Assembly (NCBI GenBank): GCA_002412495.1
Contig: DHVE01000059.1
Location: forward strand, 1 to 64,000
Length of the DNA stretch: 64,000 bases
Direction: 5' to 3'
DNA from: Betaproteobacteria bacterium UBA5216
GTDB taxonomy: Bacteria > Pseudomonadota > Gammaproteobacteria > Burkholderiales > SG8-41
A program made the translations under genes and the position numbers. The notes under the pieces are model-generated. The model was not told where the DNA came from. It did not search any database and worked only from the letters and a program-made list of their open reading frames with translations. Shown here piece after piece: positions 26,561-35,462 of the stretch. The first letter of the stretch is position 1, and every line of letters begins with the position of its first letter.

Positions 26561-27565
26561 ATGAAGAACTTCACGCACCCTCCGTTGTTGTTTGCTGGCA
26601 TGGCCGCGGCGGCGCTGGCGATGTCCGGCATCCGGCCCGTGTCCGCGCAGACGGGCGCGGCAAACTTTCCCAACAAGCCGATACGCGTGGTGGTGGGGTT
26701 CCCGGCGGGCGGCCCGGCGGATTTTTTCGCGCGCACCGTCGCGCAAAAGATGACGGAAGTGATCGGCCAGCAGGTGATCGTAGACAACCGCGCGGGTGTC
26801 AGCGGCCTGATTGCCGCCGAACACGTGGCGCGCACTGCGCCGGCCGATGGGTACGTGGTCTACTTCGCCGGTACGGGCGTGCTGACCTTCGCGCCCAATT
26901 TGTATGCCAAGTTGCCGGTCGATGTAAACAAGGAACTGGTGCCGCTCACGCTCGGCGTCACCGTGCCGGAAATGCTGGCGGTGCATCCCTCACTGCCAGT
27001 AAAAACAACCCGCGAACTTGTGGCGCTCGCCAAGGCCAGGCCGAAACAGATTGTTTATGGTTCCACCGGCAATGGCGGCATGCCGCATCTCGCGGTCGAA
27101 TCGCTGCGTGTCGCGGCGGGTATTGAACTCGTGCACGTGCCGTACAAAGGCGCGGCGCCGGTGGTGGTTGATCTGCTGGGCGGGCATGTGCTGTTGACCA
27201 TACTGGATGTGCCAGTACTGCTGCCGCACGTGAAGTCAGGCAAAATGCGCGCGCTCGCGGTGGCGACCGCCAAACGCCAGACTACGCTGCCCGACGTGCC
27301 AACCATGGCCGAGGCGGGTTATCCCGGCGTGCGCGCCGACAACTGGTACGGTTATGTTGTCGCCGCCGCGACGCCCAGAGACATCGCTGCCAAACTGCAT
27401 GCGGCGCTGGTGAAATCGCTGGATGCGCCGGATACCAAGGAGCGCCTGATGTCACAGGGCGCCGAATCACGCTCGACCACGCCGGAACAGTTTGCCGCGT
27501 TTATCCGCGAAGAAACCGCCACCTGGGGAAGAATCATCAAAGCTGCGGGTGTGACGCTGGAGTGA
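26561..27565 (+). CDS. Bug-type periplasmic solute receptor
   Basis: A 334-residue receptor with signal peptide MKNFTHPPLLFAGMAAAALA. Signatures: VVGFPAGGPADFFAR, YGSTGNGGMPHLAVE and HVPYKGAAPVVVDLLGG. ATG 26561 is preferred; an in-frame ATG at 26540 would only lengthen the polar n-region. The divergent TauD gene shares its 175-bp upstream region, so the two may be co-regulated. It is convergent with the flavoprotein gene. Confidence 0.9.
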   Translation: MKNFTHPPLLFAGMAAAALAMSGIRPVSAQTGAANFPNKPIRVVVGFPAGGPADFFARTVAQKMTEVIGQQVIVDNRAGVSGLIAAEHVARTAPADGYVVYFAGTGVLTFAPNLYAKLPVDVNKELVPLTLGVTVPEMLAVHPSLPVKTTRELVALAKARPKQIVYGSTGNGGMPHLAVESLRVAAGIELVHVPYKGAAPVVVDLLGGHVLLTILDVPVLLPHVKSGKMRALAVATAKRQTTLPDVPTMAEAGYPGVRADNWYGYVVAAATPRDIAAKLHAALVKSLDAPDTKERLMSQGAESRSTTPEQFAAFIREETATWGRIIKAAGVTLE

Positions 27566-27581
27566 CGCGGGCGCCGCGCCG

Positions 27582-29141
27582 TCAGCTCCAGGGCTTCTCG
27601 GCGGCCATGTTCTTGCCCGCGATCCGGCCGAATACAAACGCGTTGGTGAGGTGCAGACCGCTGCGGTAACCGGCTTCGTTGGTGTAACCGCCGATGGTGC
27701 CGCCGGCGCCATACAGGCGGCGTATCGGTTGCAGATCGACATCGAGAACTCTTGCCTCGGCATCCATGCGCAGGCCGCCGCGCGTGGTGGTGACGCCGAT
27801 AATGCCGCGCCAGCCATAATAGGGCGGCGACTCCATCTTGATCAGATATTTGGGATTGCGCTGAAACGCCGCGTCTTTGCCCGCGGCTACCATGTCATTG
27901 TAGGCGGTGACGGTTTTTTTCAGTCCGTCGGCGCTGATGCCGAGTTTCTTGGCGAGTTCCTCGAGCGTGTCGGCTTTTTTGATAATGAAGCCCTCGCCGC
28001 CGAGTCCTTCGGTGAACATCGCTTGCCTGCCGCGAAACGTGGTCTCAAAGCGTGGGCTGCTCATGATGGCCTTGGCCATGGGCGCGTCGAATACGCAGGC
28101 GAAATTGCCGTTTTGTTTTTGTGCTTCGGTAAACAGCGGTACGTAGTAGCCTTTCACCGGCTCGTCGCAAAAGCGCTTGCCGTCGCCATTGACCAATAAC
28201 GCGCCGGCCTGCGCCAGGAATTCGTAGCGCGGCCACAGTTGCGCCTTGCCGGGAGAGACTTCCACACAGTGCGGATGGCCCTGCGGCGTGTAGCCCGTAA
28301 TGTCCGCCCCCAGCCGTTGCGCAATGCGTATGCCGTCGCCGGTGTTACCCGGATTGCCGACGAACTTGGTATTTTTCAGCGCGGGAAAATGACTTTCGAT
28401 GTAGGCGGGATTCGCGGCAAAGTCGCCAGTGCACAGGGCGACGGCTTGTTTGACCTTGATGTTCCGCGTGCGGCCATCAGCGGTTGCGCACTCGATGCCG
28501 ACCACTTCGCCTTGCGGATACGCGCCTTTCCGTTGATCGAGATAGAGCTTGGTGATACGGGTGTCGAACTGGAGCTTGATCGCCGTGCGTTTTGCGACTT
28601 CGGCCAACACGATTTTCATCATCTTCTCGCCGCCGTTGGCCTCGCGGTACCCGCGCGGCGCGCTGTAACCCGGCAGCGGGTCGATGAACGACCAGCGCAT
28701 GCCCGCGGCCCACAGAAAATCGAAAACTTCGTTGGCGACGTCGATCATTCGCCGAGTGATTTTTGCGTCAACGCCGTTTTCCGAAGCCTCCATCGATTCG
28801 CGGAACCACAGATCGGCGGAGTCCTGAATGTTTTTTTCTTTTTGCAGGATGGTGCCGGCGGCAAGTATGGTGCCCGACGAAAATCGACCCGAGCCGCCCG
28901 CAGTGCCGGTTTTTTCGAGCAGCAGGATATTGCGTGCGCCGGCATCATGCGCGGCGATGGCCGCGAAGCAGCCCGAAACGCCCGCGCCGGCGATCAGCAC
29001 ATCGGTTTCGCCGTCCCACGATTGCGGTGGCGGCGCGGCTTGCGCCGTGCTGTTCAGCAAGGCCAGCGTGCCAGCGCCGGCAACCGCGCCTTTGATAAAT
29101 TGCCGCCGTGATGCGGGTGCGTAATCGGATGCTTTAGCCAT
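27582..29141 (-). CDS. FAD-dependent flavoprotein (fumarate-reductase/flavocytochrome c-like), Tat-exported
   Basis: A 519-residue flavoprotein. Residues 12-36 hold a Tat signal (SRRQFIKGAVAGAGTLALL). The FAD-binding Rossmann motif is DVLIAGAGVSGCFAA followed by LLLEKTGTAGGSGRFSSG. The C-terminal capping region includes YYGWRGIIGVTTTRGGLRM and RLYGAGGTIGGYTNEAGYRSG, typical of FAD-dependent fumarate reductase/3-ketosteroid dehydrogenase-like proteins. It probably acts in the periplasm on a carboxylate or ketone; the electron acceptor is unknown. A Bug receptor gene lies upstream on the same strand. Confidence 0.85.
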   Translation of the reverse strand: MAKASDYAPASRRQFIKGAVAGAGTLALLNSTAQAAPPPQSWDGETDVLIAGAGVSGCFAAIAAHDAGARNILLLEKTGTAGGSGRFSSGTILAAGTILQKEKNIQDSADLWFRESMEASENGVDAKITRRMIDVANEVFDFLWAAGMRWSFIDPLPGYSAPRGYREANGGEKMMKIVLAEVAKRTAIKLQFDTRITKLYLDQRKGAYPQGEVVGIECATADGRTRNIKVKQAVALCTGDFAANPAYIESHFPALKNTKFVGNPGNTGDGIRIAQRLGADITGYTPQGHPHCVEVSPGKAQLWPRYEFLAQAGALLVNGDGKRFCDEPVKGYYVPLFTEAQKQNGNFACVFDAPMAKAIMSSPRFETTFRGRQAMFTEGLGGEGFIIKKADTLEELAKKLGISADGLKKTVTAYNDMVAAGKDAAFQRNPKYLIKMESPPYYGWRGIIGVTTTRGGLRMDAEARVLDVDLQPIRRLYGAGGTIGGYTNEAGYRSGLHLTNAFVFGRIAGKNMAAEKPWS

Positions 29142-29198
29142 GGGGGCGTTCCTGTCGAGTGATGGTTTGTCAACAAATAGTGCGGTTCAAGCACACAT

Positions 29199-30248
29199 TC
29201 AGCGCAACGACTCCGCCTTGATTCCCGCGGCCGCGACGAGCTTTGCCCATTTGGCCAGTTCGCCGCGGATGTAGTCACGGCACGCTTCGGGTGTCGAGCC
29301 TTCGATTTCGAAGCCCTGCTGATCCAGCCTGGCGCGCACATCCGGGATGTTCATCGCGCGCAGCGTTTCGTTGTTCAGGCGGCGCACGATGGCGCCCGGC
29401 AACCGGGCCGGGCCGAGCAGTGCGTACCACTGGTTGGTGTCGAACCCCGGAAGTCCGCCTTCCGCCACCGTGGGAAGGTCAGGCACGATGCTCGAGCGTT
29501 TAAGGCCGCTGACCGCGAGCGCGCGCAACTTGCCGGCGCGCGTGTGCGGCAGTGCGGCGGGCAGACTTGAAAACATGAACTGCGTGTGGCCGCCGAGCAG
29601 ATCAGACAGCGCCGGCCCCGCGCCCTTGTAAGGCACGTGGTTAAAGGTGACGCCGGCCATTTGCGACAGCAGCACCGCCGAGAGATGTGTCGCACTGCCG
29701 AACCCCGCCGATGCATAGGTGATCTGGCCGGGCTTGGCGCGTGCGGCGGCGATGAGTTCTTTGATCGAGGTCACCGCGAACGAGGGATGGGCGGTGACGA
29801 TATTCTGCGACGAGGCCATGTGCGTGATGGCGGTGAAGTCGTTGAGTGCGTCGTACGGCAGCTTGCTCATGGCCGGGTTGATGCCGTGCGACGCGGCGTA
29901 GGCGAGAAACAGCGTGTAGCCGTCGGGCGCGGCGCGCGCGGCGAGTTCGCCCGCGATCGCGCCGCTGGCGCCGCCACGATTGTCGGCAACAACGGATTGT
30001 CCAAGCTGTTCAGACAGTTTTTGGCCGACAACACGGCCGATATAATCAGCGCCGCCGCCCGGCGGCAGCGGGATAATCAAACGGATCGGTCGCGTGGGAT
30101 AAGTGAGGTACGATTGCGCGGGCAACGGCGCTGCGCAGCACAAAAGCAAAATGCCGACCAGCAAATACCCGTGGGTGCGGGACAAGGCGCCGCAAAACTC
30201 AATCAGGGTTTCAGTTGAGTGCTTGCAAATAAATTTGTTTAAAAACAT
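29199..30248 (-). CDS. Bug-type periplasmic solute receptor
   Basis: A receptor of up to 349 residues; the hydrophobic signal core is YLLVGILLLCCAAPLPAQ. Signatures: IIPLPPGGGADYIGR, YASAGFGSATHLSAV and HVPYKGAGPALSDLLGG. The start is unsure: ATG 30248 lies within the AT-rich motif aagcatatgtttttaaac and lacks a ribosome-binding site, so a TTG further in (about 25 codons) may be the real start. It precedes the flavoprotein gene and is divergent from the hydrolase at 30328. Confidence 0.85.
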   Translation of the reverse strand: MFLNKFICKHSTETLIEFCGALSRTHGYLLVGILLLCCAAPLPAQSYLTYPTRPIRLIIPLPPGGGADYIGRVVGQKLSEQLGQSVVADNRGGASGAIAGELAARAAPDGYTLFLAYAASHGINPAMSKLPYDALNDFTAITHMASSQNIVTAHPSFAVTSIKELIAAARAKPGQITYASAGFGSATHLSAVLLSQMAGVTFNHVPYKGAGPALSDLLGGHTQFMFSSLPAALPHTRAGKLRALAVSGLKRSSIVPDLPTVAEGGLPGFDTNQWYALLGPARLPGAIVRRLNNETLRAMNIPDVRARLDQQGFEIEGSTPEACRDYIRGELAKWAKLVAAAGIKAESLR

Positions 30249-30258
30249 ATGCTTATGT
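30235..30258. promoter_or_regulatory. Recurrent AT-rich motif in a divergent promoter region
   Basis: On the plus strand this reads ttgtttaaaaacatatgcttatgt. The 16 bases ttgtttaaaaacatat recur, inverted, at 42085-42100 upstream of the Gfo/Idh/MocA gene, and the flanking acata-agca-tatgt inverted halves recur at 21760-21775. It sits between the divergent Bug gene and the alpha/beta hydrolase gene. Confidence 0.4.
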
Positions 30259-30327
30259 AACTTTTCTGTTGGCATGCCGTCTCTGCGCCGGTAACGCGGC
30301 TTGAGACGTAACCACGAGACGCATCAC

Positions 30328-31188
30328 ATGGCGAGAATTTATCAGATCGCGCGAATCCCGAGTGGCGGTGCGGATGTGGACATCCATTACGATCTCGCCG
30401 ACTACACCGAGCCGTGGCGCGCCACGCCGCCACAAACCGTGCTACTGTATCCGGGATATTGCAGGAACATTGAGTTCTGGCACGCGTGGGTGCCATTGCT
30501 CGGACGCGACTACCGCGTGTTGCGCATGGACCCGCGCGGTTATGGGAACAGCTTCAAGCCCGCGGTCGGCGTGGAAATGGATGCCGAAGAAGCCGCGCGC
30601 GACGCGCTGGGTTTGATGGATCATCTGGGCATCAAGCGTGTGCATTGGATCGGTGAATCCACCGGTGGGCGCATCGGCATGTTGGTGGCGTTGCTGGCGC
30701 CGGAGCGCATCGCGTCGATTTCGGCGTGCAACACCACCGCGAAGACCGGCAAGGAAACGGTGGATACGTACGCGCTGGGCGAAGCCGATCAAGGCGTGGC
30801 CATCGAGAAATACGGCGTAGGCGAATGGTGCCGCCGCACGCTTCAGTATCGCGTGGACATCACGAAAATTCCGCCGCAACTCGGCGAATGGTGGGCGCGC
30901 GAAATGGATCGCGTGCCGCGCCATGTTGCCGCCAGCGCGTTTCGGCGTTTTACTGTCGTGGATGTGGGGCCGCGACTGGCCGAGATCACCGTGCCGGTGC
31001 TGCTGATGGTCGGCGACAATTGCCCGCCCAGCCGCAAACAGCGGCTGGCGGAAATGGCCCGCGAATTTCCCAACGGCAGATTGGTCAATCTTGCGGGCTA
31101 CGATTTCGGCATACACGTGCTGGCGCCGGAGCTTTGCGTCAAGGCGGTGCGCGAACTGCTTGCGGCCTGTCCAGCGGAGCATGGTTGA
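30328..31188 (+). CDS. Alpha/beta-hydrolase fold enzyme
   Basis: A 286-residue hydrolase beginning MARIYQIARIPSGGADVDIHY. S111 in GESTGG is the nucleophile; the oxyanion region is YPGYCRNIEFW; the acid is probably D237-like in LLMVGDNCPP; and the catalytic His lies in DFGIHV near residue 267. It resembles 3-oxoadipate enol-lactonase/hydrolase proteins. Its TGA overlaps the start of the Bug gene (TGATG). This repeats the hydrolase-plus-receptor layout of 6952-8781. Confidence 0.85.
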   Translation: MARIYQIARIPSGGADVDIHYDLADYTEPWRATPPQTVLLYPGYCRNIEFWHAWVPLLGRDYRVLRMDPRGYGNSFKPAVGVEMDAEEAARDALGLMDHLGIKRVHWIGESTGGRIGMLVALLAPERIASISACNTTAKTGKETVDTYALGEADQGVAIEKYGVGEWCRRTLQYRVDITKIPPQLGEWWAREMDRVPRHVAASAFRRFTVVDVGPRLAEITVPVLLMVGDNCPPSRKQRLAEMAREFPNGRLVNLAGYDFGIHVLAPELCVKAVRELLAACPAEHG

Positions 31189-32159
31189 TGATGCGGCACG
31201 CTTCCCATGGGCTTGCGGCGACGCTGATGGGCGTGCCGCTCGCCGTGTTGGCGCAGAGCGCCGCCGATTATCCGATGAAGCCCGTGCGCGTGATCGTGCC
31301 CACTGCCACCGGCGCAGCCACGGATTTGCAGGCGCGTCTGCTCGCGCAAAAGCTGAGCGCCAGTCTCAAGCGTTCGTTTGTGATTGAAAACCGCACTGGC
31401 GCGGGCTACACGGCTGGCTACGACATTGTCAGCAAGGCGGCGCCTGACGGTTACACCTTGATGGCCAGCTCCGTCGCGATCACGTTTGTGCCCGCGCTGC
31501 GTCCCGATCTGCCACTGGACCCGAGCCGGGATTTTGCGCCTGTTTCGCTGGTGGCGAAGGCGCCATTCTTGCTGCTGTCGCATCCTGCGTTGCCGGCGAA
31601 ATCGGTCCGCGAATTGCTCGCGCTGGCGAAAGCGCGGCCCGGTTTGTTGAACATGGGTGTCGCCAATGGCGCGACCACGCACCTGGTGTCGGCGATGTTC
31701 TCGTCCATGGCGGGCGTGAAGGTCACCCTGATTGCCTACAGAGGCAGCGGGCCGGTGATGATTGATACCATCTCGGGACAAATGCACCTATTGTTCGCGA
31801 ATGTGCTGGCGGCCCTGCCGTATGTGCGCGCCAATCGCCTGCGTGCGCTGGGAGTCAGCACCGTGGAGCGTTCCGCGGTATTGCCCGATCTGCCCGCCAT
31901 CGCTGCATCCGGCGTGCCGGGATTCGACGTCAGCACCTGGCACGGCTGGCTCGCACCGGCGGGCACGTCACCGGCCATTATCCAAAAGTTAAGCACGGAA
32001 CTGGCGGCGGCAGTGAAGGCGCCCGACGTGGCCGGCAAACTGGCCGAAGACGGCGGCGAGCCCGTCGGCGGCGGCGCGGATCAGTTACAGAAGTTGATCG
32101 CGCTGGAAGTGCCGCGCTGGCGCAAAGTGGTGAAAGAATCGGGCATGCGGGTGGAGTAA
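31188..32159 (+). CDS. Divergent Bug-type periplasmic solute receptor
   Basis: A 323-residue receptor starting ATG-ATG at 31188, overlapping the hydrolase stop. The binding loop IVPTATGAATDLQAR lacks the usual Gly-Gly, and the second signature is MGVANGATTHLVSAM rather than YAS-x-G-x-G-S; the third is LIAYRGSGPVMIDTISG. This divergence suggests a different ligand from most copies. It converges on pilU with 11 bp between their ends. Confidence 0.83.
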   Translation: MMRHASHGLAATLMGVPLAVLAQSAADYPMKPVRVIVPTATGAATDLQARLLAQKLSASLKRSFVIENRTGAGYTAGYDIVSKAAPDGYTLMASSVAITFVPALRPDLPLDPSRDFAPVSLVAKAPFLLLSHPALPAKSVRELLALAKARPGLLNMGVANGATTHLVSAMFSSMAGVKVTLIAYRGSGPVMIDTISGQMHLLFANVLAALPYVRANRLRALGVSTVERSAVLPDLPAIAASGVPGFDVSTWHGWLAPAGTSPAIIQKLSTELAAAVKAPDVAGKLAEDGGEPVGGGADQLQKLIALEVPRWRKVVKESGMRVE

Positions 32160-32170
32160 CAAGCGACGCG

Positions 32171-33349
32171 CTATTTTTTCTCTTCCGCAGCAGGTTCTTT
32201 TTCCTTCTCTTTATGCAGGGACAAGGTCGTGGTGAGCGCGGACGCCGGTTCGCCGCGCGGGCTTTTCAGCTTGATGTTCAGTCGCAGTTCGTTGGCCGAG
32301 TCGGAATTGCGGATGGCTTCTTCATAGCTGATGTGATTTTCGCCGTACAAATCAAAGAGCGCCCAGTCGAAGGTGCGCATGCCAAGCTCGCGCGATTTGG
32401 CCATCAGTGTTTTCAACTCGCCAAACTCGCCCTTGAAGATACGCTCGGCAATGGCGGGCGTGTTGAGCAGAATTTCAATCGCGGCCTTGCGGCCCTTGCC
32501 ATCTTCGGTGCGCACCAGCCGCTGCGCGACGATGGCGCGCAGGTTCGCCGACAGATCCATCAGCAACTGGTTGCGCCGCTCCTCGGGGAAGAAGTTGATC
32601 ACGCGTTCGATCGTCTGATTGGCGCTGTTGGCGTGCAGCGTGCCGAGACACAGGTGGCCGGTTTCCGCGAATGCGATGGCGTGTTCCATAGTCTCCGCGT
32701 CGCGGATTTCGCCGATCAGAATCACGTCCGGTGCCTGGCGCAGCGTGTTTTTCAGCGCGTGATGCCACGAATGCGTATCGATGCCGACCTCGCGGTGCGT
32801 GATCAGCGATTTTTTTGACACATGCACATACTCCACCGGATCTTCGACCGTGATGATATGACCGGCGGACGTGCTGTTGCGCTGGTCGATCATCGCCGCC
32901 AGCGTGGTGGATTTACCCGAACCCGTGCCGCCGACCACCAGCACCAGGCCGCGCTTGTTCATGATCACTTCTTTCAGAATGGGGGGCAGGCCGAGCTTTT
33001 CGAAATTGGGGATTTCCGCCGCGATGGTGCGAATCACCATGCCGACCGCGCGCTGCTGCACGAATACGTTCACGCGAAAACGTGAAAGGCCGGGGATGGA
33101 AATGGCGAAATTGCATTCCATTTCCTTGGCGAATTCCGCGCGCTGTTCTTCGTTCATCAGCGAGTGCGCGAGTGTCTTGGTGACTTCGGCGGTGAGCTTT
33201 TGCGACGCCAGCGGTTGCATGCTGCCGTGCGCCTTCATGCTGGGCGGGAAATCATTGGAGATAAAAAGATCCGAGCCATTTTGCTGGCTCATCGCGGCCA
33301 GCAGCTTGTGCATATAGGCGCGCGCCTGCTCTTCGTTCAGAACGGACAT
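32171..33349 (-). CDS. pilU: PilU/PilT-type twitching-motility ATPase
   Basis: A 392-residue hexameric secretion ATPase of the PilT/PilU family. Walker A is GGTGSGKSTTLAAM (about residues 139-152), the Asp box is VEDPVEYVH, and Walker B is LIGEIRDAETM, with AETGHLCLGTLHA following. The long polar C-terminal tail and the EMECNFAISIPGLSRFRVNVF segment favour PilU over PilT. It powers type IV pilus retraction at the inner membrane. No other pil gene is nearby; pilU usually follows pilT, so this is a solitary copy among catabolic genes. Confidence 0.85.
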   Translation of the reverse strand: MSVLNEEQARAYMHKLLAAMSQQNGSDLFISNDFPPSMKAHGSMQPLASQKLTAEVTKTLAHSLMNEEQRAEFAKEMECNFAISIPGLSRFRVNVFVQQRAVGMVIRTIAAEIPNFEKLGLPPILKEVIMNKRGLVLVVGGTGSGKSTTLAAMIDQRNSTSAGHIITVEDPVEYVHVSKKSLITHREVGIDTHSWHHALKNTLRQAPDVILIGEIRDAETMEHAIAFAETGHLCLGTLHANSANQTIERVINFFPEERRNQLLMDLSANLRAIVAQRLVRTEDGKGRKAAIEILLNTPAIAERIFKGEFGELKTLMAKSRELGMRTFDWALFDLYGENHISYEEAIRNSDSANELRLNIKLKSPRGEPASALTTTLSLHKEKEKEPAAEEKK

Positions 33350-33634
33350 GGAGATGCTCTCTGAGTTAAGGGTCGGAAATTATTATTCTTGCGGTGCCAT
33401 GGCCTTGGGCGGCCGCCCGCGTATGCAAAGGCAGGCGAAAATCCAGAGGCCGGAGACGCTATTGTAAACAGACCGGACGATTTGATCGAACCTTTGTAGA
33501 ATTGTCACCTATACTTCTGCACTCGGTGCCCACTTGGCTGCTTCGCCACCGCGCCAGCCCAGCGAACCGCGGGCGTGGGTGTTTGAGGATAGAGAGCCGC
33601 CGTATCCAAACTGCCGTTATTCCGGAGAACGTTG

Positions 33635-34729
33635 ATGAAGATTACCCGCGTCGAACCCATACTGATCCGCACCCCGCTGTTGCTGGACGGCGCCGTGCCG
33701 CATGCCAGCGGCGCGCCCAAAAATGATGTGCATACGCTGTTGGTCAAGGTGGAAACCGACGAGGGCATCACCGGCTGGGGCGAGGCTTTTTCCAATGCCG
33801 GCTGGTTTGCCACGCGCACCGCGGTGGAACAAATTGTCGGGCCGCGCGTGATCGGCAAGGATCCGTCTCAGATCGCGCAGATTCAAGCCGATCTGCATCG
33901 TGGCCTGTATAACACCGGGCGCAGCGGCGCGGTGGTATTTGCCATTTCCGGACTCGATATCGCGCTTTGGGACATCGCGGCCAAGCGCGTGGGCCAGCCG
34001 TTATACAAATTGCTCGGCGGCAGCGCGCGCGCCAGCTTGCCCGGATACGCCAGTCTGCTGCGTTACGGCGATGCCAGCGTGGTGGCGCGCAAGACCGCCG
34101 AGGCGATTCAGCGCGGTTACCGGCTAATCAAGCTGCACGAGAATAAAACCGAGATTGTGCAGGCGGCCAAAAAAGCCTGCGGCGATCAGGTCAAGCTGAT
34201 GGTGGATTGTTCGTGCCCGTGGACAGTGGACGAGGCCATCGCCATGTCGCGTGAGTGGTCGGACATGAAGCTCGCCTGGATCGAAGAGCCGATTTATCCG
34301 CCCGACGATCACGCCGGGCTCGCGCGGCTGCGCAATGTCAGCACGGCGCCGATCGCGGCGGGCGAAAACATTTCCAATTTCTTTGAATTCAAACGTTTAT
34401 TCGAGGCCGGTTCGGTGGGCATCGCGCAGCCGAGCATCACCAAGATCGGCGGCGTGACCGAAATGCGCAAGATATTCGCGCTGGGAGAAGCCAACGGCGT
34501 GGTGGTGGTGCCGCATTCGCCGTATTTCGGGCCGGGCCTGCTGGCGTCCATTCATGTGTGCGCGGCCGCCGCGCGCGAGATTCCCATTGAGCGCTACTAC
34601 TGCGATTTTGCGGAGTCAGCGTTCGGCGACCAGATAATCCCGAAGCATGGCGACTTTGCCGTGCCGCAGGAACCGGGTCTCGGCAAAGACCCGGACATGG
34701 CCGTTATCGAGCGCCAGCGGGTGGCCTAG
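33635..34729 (+). CDS. Enolase-superfamily (mandelate racemase/muconate lactonizing-like) enzyme
   Basis: A 364-residue enolase-superfamily protein. ATG 33635 has GGAGA eight bases upstream. Metal ligands are D191 (MVDCSCP), E217 (IEEP) and E244 (AGEN). The second-strand base motif reads K166-x-H168 (LIKLHEN) rather than K-x-K, and H294 (PHSP) lies on the other face, as in acid-sugar dehydratases or racemases. The reaction is abstraction of a proton alpha to a carboxylate. It is followed by TRAP transporter genes, suggesting uptake of a sugar acid or aromatic hydroxyacid. Confidence 0.8.
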   Translation: MKITRVEPILIRTPLLLDGAVPHASGAPKNDVHTLLVKVETDEGITGWGEAFSNAGWFATRTAVEQIVGPRVIGKDPSQIAQIQADLHRGLYNTGRSGAVVFAISGLDIALWDIAAKRVGQPLYKLLGGSARASLPGYASLLRYGDASVVARKTAEAIQRGYRLIKLHENKTEIVQAAKKACGDQVKLMVDCSCPWTVDEAIAMSREWSDMKLAWIEEPIYPPDDHAGLARLRNVSTAPIAAGENISNFFEFKRLFEAGSVGIAQPSITKIGGVTEMRKIFALGEANGVVVVPHSPYFGPGLLASIHVCAAAAREIPIERYYCDFAESAFGDQIIPKHGDFAVPQEPGLGKDPDMAVIERQRVA

Positions 34730-34871
34730 CGGTGGCGGGAACGAAATCATTTGTTGAGCATGGATCCGGAATTTGAGCCGATCTGTGCTGGTTTGTCTGA
34801 CGCGGCGTTCGTGACATGAAAAACCATCCCATTCAATACCAGGCAAGTGACTTGCAGTCAGGGCGGATGCG

Positions 34872-35462
34872 TTGAAGGCGTTGCTGGCATTGTCGCGCGG
34901 GATCGATGCGCTGAATGAGCGCGTGGGCAAGCTCGCGTATTGGCTGGTGCTCGCTGCCGTGCTGGTGAGCGCGGGCAATGCCGGGATTCGGTACGCGTTC
35001 AACATGAGTTCGAACGCGTGGCTCGAAATTCAGTGGTACCTGTTTTCGGCGGTATTCCTGCTGTGTTCGGGCTATGCGCTGTTGCACAACCAGCACGTGC
35101 GCATCGACATTATCTCGGGCCGGTTGTCGCGGCGCGCGCAGGCATGGATAGATATTCTCGGGACGATTTTTTTTCTGATGCCGATGGCGCTGCTGATACT
35201 TTGGCTGTCGTGGCCGGTATTCGTCGACGCCTACACCCACAATGAAGTATCCACCAATGCGGGCGGCCTGATCGTGTGGCCGGCGCGCTTGCTGCTGCCC
35301 GCCGGATTTTTGCTGCTGACATTGCAGGGCGCGTCGGAGTTGATCAAGCGCGTCGCCTTCGTGTGCGGCGTGATCTCCGACCCCGCCACCAGGGACGAGG
35401 GGCCGAGCGCCGAGGCGTTGCTTGCCGAAGAAATTCGCAAGGCGCGCGGGGACGCGGCATGA
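34872..35462 (+). CDS. TRAP transporter small permease (DctQ-like)
   Basis: A 196-residue DctQ-type small membrane subunit with four hydrophobic segments (about residues 22-38, 54-71, 97-115 and 140-160), the usual number. The TTG at 34872 has AGGGCGG upstream; the nearby ATG at 34867 hits a stop in its own frame after two codons. It partners the large subunit, whose start overlaps it by four bases. The C-terminal tail is acidic. Confidence 0.83.
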   Translation: MKALLALSRGIDALNERVGKLAYWLVLAAVLVSAGNAGIRYAFNMSSNAWLEIQWYLFSAVFLLCSGYALLHNQHVRIDIISGRLSRRAQAWIDILGTIFFLMPMALLILWLSWPVFVDAYTHNEVSTNAGGLIVWPARLLLPAGFLLLTLQGASELIKRVAFVCGVISDPATRDEGPSAEALLAEEIRKARGDAA

